From NCBI GenBank assembly GCA_008508345.1, contig QNGE01000429.1:136642-200641 (forward strand): DNA of 64,000 nt, read 5' to 3'. The DNA is from Paragonimus westermani (taxonomy: Eukaryota; Platyhelminthes; Trematoda; Plagiorchiida; Troglotrematidae). Shown here piece after piece: positions 61,706 to 64,000 of this stretch. How positions within the stretch are numbered: the first letter of the stretch is position 1; the number at the start of each line of letters is the position of its first letter. The notes below the pieces were generated by a model. That model made no database searches. It was given only the letters and a program-made list of their open reading frames with translations, and had not been told where the DNA came from. Made by a program: the position numbers and the translations under genes.

Positions 61706-64000
61706 GTAAGTATTACAATTGGAGTTTATACACAATCATCATAATAAGGATAATTAAATATAATTTATAAATCACACTCATATGTACATCGCGGTATAAT
61801 TGCAATTATGCTTAAAGTTTCCAAGAATTGAGTTCAAGCATTTCACAACGAACTTCATTCTCAGTTTTTTATTTGTGTTTATGGGAATCCTATATGCTAT
61901 ATATCAGTTATATTTTATCTTATATGTCAGACAAGTTTCAAAATTGTTGTACAAACTTATATATTACGTTTCATTCTTATGAAAAGTATACACCAGTTTT
62001 CCTTGTACAAGTTAAACGCTTAGCTGGACAGATTTGGCTTGACAATACACTTTTTTAGCCTGCGTCTGATTTCCCTGCTGATCCTGTTCCGCCCATACCG
62101 GTGTTTTCTATGGTGAGCTATTCAATGACTGTGTTTTAAAATAGATGTGTACATACTTCTGTATTAAGTTAGTACTCTACATTTGCTAGTTAATGCCTCT
62201 AGTCCTCTGCCCCCAGAGAAAATAACTGTCCTATTCACAGACTTGAGCAGCTATGAACTGAGTGGTGACAAGCAGATGAACCCAAATAGAAAACTCGGAA
62301 TTTGACGTCTTCGAACGATACCATAAATGTTCCTCTCAATGCGCACAAGGTAGTTCTGTATTAACTACGCGATTCGCTACCGTCAAAATATTTATCCAGA
62401 TTTTCCGTTGCTTTATTGGACCAAATAACTGTCAAATCAGCCTTGAGCATTGGTGAATTCAAGGGTCAATTGTCCATTGTTTAAACTTTGTAAACAGTTT
62501 ATTCTTAGTGTATCTTGTTACAGAAGTTACCTGAACTTTTACTATCCGCAGGGTCATCATTACACAATGAAATTTGCTCGCATAATTTGGCCTATTTCGA
62601 AAGACTGAATTCGAGCCATTTATTTCCAAGAATACTAGAGGAAACATCTTTATGCTCATTGTGAAATCGCGACCAGCGATATATGAGTAAGTTAAACAGT
62701 AATACGTACCCCACAACTTCAATGACGCTTATTTAGACGGTTGGGTTAACGGGACTATCTTAGCACTCGACAAAAGTCAAGAAAGTCGACCGGGAATATT
62801 GGAATTTAGACGGCACTATTGAATAAGATTACAATAGAGAGGCTATCTCACTTTGGGCGTGGATTAATCGGACATACATATTATCCAGCAGGAAGGCGTT
62901 CGAAATGGAGTAACCGAAACAGGAATCCGCCAAAGGCTACCAGTCAACAATAAATGAGTCCATAAAAACAATCGGGTGTGGATAAAGATTGGTATATGCT
63001 AAACACTATCAAGAAGGAAAGCTTTGCTAGATATGAAAGGAAGTAAGTAAATACTTTGCAATTATGGTACAAAATTTGCTGTGATCGTTTACTCTACACA
63101 GCAAGGACTAATAAAGTCAAATTTAGGATCGGCCTTTCACAAACAAACTAAACACGTCTCAACGAATTCACCATTCTGCATCGTATCAAACAAAAGTGAA
63201 AAACGTACCAGACAAGCGTCCACAGGCTCAACATACATCAGGTCATTTTCCTCCCGCTACTTTAGTTTATGGACTTACTGTTTCACCCAGAACTTCTGAG
63301 AAGTAGTTTTTATCCGTATTTATGTGTCAGATAATTCGCACGTTTTCAGATGCTATCGACCGACATAACGCGTAATCTTTACAAGATCTTGAAACGATTC
63401 CTCAAACAAGATACTCCAAGGCCTTTCATAACTAACCGATACTCTTCTTTATCTCGCCGAAGCTTCCGCCAACCAAAATTGCATAATAAAAATGCCACTC
63501 TTCTGAGTTATTTTAGGCGTTGTGGATTATTTTACCTTGAAAGACGTCATTTTTTCAACCCACATATAAAAATTGAAGACAGCCTGTAAAATAGAAGAGC
63601 TTTATGCTGCACTGATTCATTTTGCCATGGTAGAACATTCGGACCCAAAGTCAACCACGACCTAAAGATTTTTTGACTCACCTCAGTGAGTGTATAAAAT
63701 GAAATGGCTCAAGAACCATTATTACTTCACTCTGCATTAACGATCTGCAAGAATATTTCTCATTATTTTCTCTTCCAGGTCAGTGGCTTAAAAGTCCAAA
63801 GCATCCGTGGTCTTGGAACTTTGTACGCTGACCTCAATCTTTTCAAGCAGCATTCTGGAAGTGGTGTCTCTTCATCTGTTATGTCAAAAGTACATACACG
63901 TCCAACGATGGCAATCCTAGCAGCGCAGTCTTAGCAAAAAATACACCTGCATCTGTGATTGTCGTCATGACAGACCTCAAAAATGGCTTGTGTGTGGTTG
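61706..64000 (+). other. Probable large intron of the kinase gene, to the window end
   Basis: No exon in the required phase with a kinase motif (GGELF, HRDLKPEN) was found. Two later frames follow acceptor-like AG sites: 63350-63589 (79 codons, after CGTTTTCAG) and a segment after TTTTCTCTTCCAG at 63779. The first gives an immediate stop in the kinase phase and the second does not resemble a kinase. They may belong to another transcript or be chance. No named repeat was recognised. Confidence 0.4.

Noticed and set aside
62108..62144. GGTGAGCTATTC, which would read GELF, the kinase motif expected in the next exon
   Set aside because: There is no AG acceptor just upstream, the frame hits a stop after 11 residues and the following residues do not fit the kinase fold.
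63350..63589. Open frame after CGTTTTCAG as a possible next kinase exon
   Set aside because: In the phase required by the 61705 donor it stops within six codons, and the open phase has no kinase motif.
1..64000. CRISPR arrays, prokaryotic operons or phage-like modules
   Set aside because: No regularly spaced short repeats and no gene-dense strand runs; splice sites and retroelements show nuclear eukaryotic DNA.

Overview
The window reads as nuclear DNA of a parasitic flatworm (Platyhelminthes, most likely a trematode, possibly a cestode). There are no operons, ribosome-binding sites or dense open frames. Coding sequence appears only as short spliced exons, one intron is 38 nt long, and the recognisable repeats are typical of flatworm genomes: Penelope-like elements with GIY-YIG domains, RTE-like non-LTR retrotransposons, a Ty3/gypsy LTR element and tRNA-derived SINEs. 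The species is inferred from repeat and intron style only.

Layout. 0-9 kb is AT-rich and holds two decayed Penelope-like elements (about 411-800 plus; 5668-6760 minus, next to an inverted RT scrap at 5511-5573), a 110-bp-arm inverted duplication of a SINE centred on the window's only N (4553), and a tRNA-like head at 8634-8705. 9-23 kb is nearly gene-free, with two diverged copies of the same SINE (12.6 and 16.5-16.8 kb). 23.5-25.9 kb carries two exons of an unrecognised Ser/Thr/Pro-rich protein with matching splice phases. 26-33 kb shows nothing recognisable. 33.0-35.45 kb is an RTE-like retrotransposon lacking its endonuclease, ending in a GAT-rich tail and bracketed by a possible 10-bp target-site duplication. 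37.7-38.6 kb is a tandem array of a 431-bp SINE unit.

From about 45 to 60 kb the sequence looks richer in G+C and is packed with broken mobile DNA: a 5'-truncated gypsy pol with a 3' LTR candidate, a 47-bp direct-repeat pair around a tRNA-like repeat, a block of unrecognised open frames that contains two copies of one coding repeat in opposite orientation (49.7 and 54.8 kb), and a second non-LTR element on the minus strand (57.1-59.2 kb) with its endonuclease but only half of its RT.

The clearest cellular gene is at the right edge: two exons (61309-61427, 61466-61705) encoding the N-lobe of a DAPK-family protein kinase. Its remaining exons were not found in the last 2.3 kb and presumably lie outside. 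The two host genes have no visible functional link. Everything else is best read as intergenic or intronic DNA shaped by retroelements. I found no complete, intact mobile element and no defence-like or biosynthetic system. The least explained items are the 49.6-55.2 kb block and the 23.5-25.9 kb protein.
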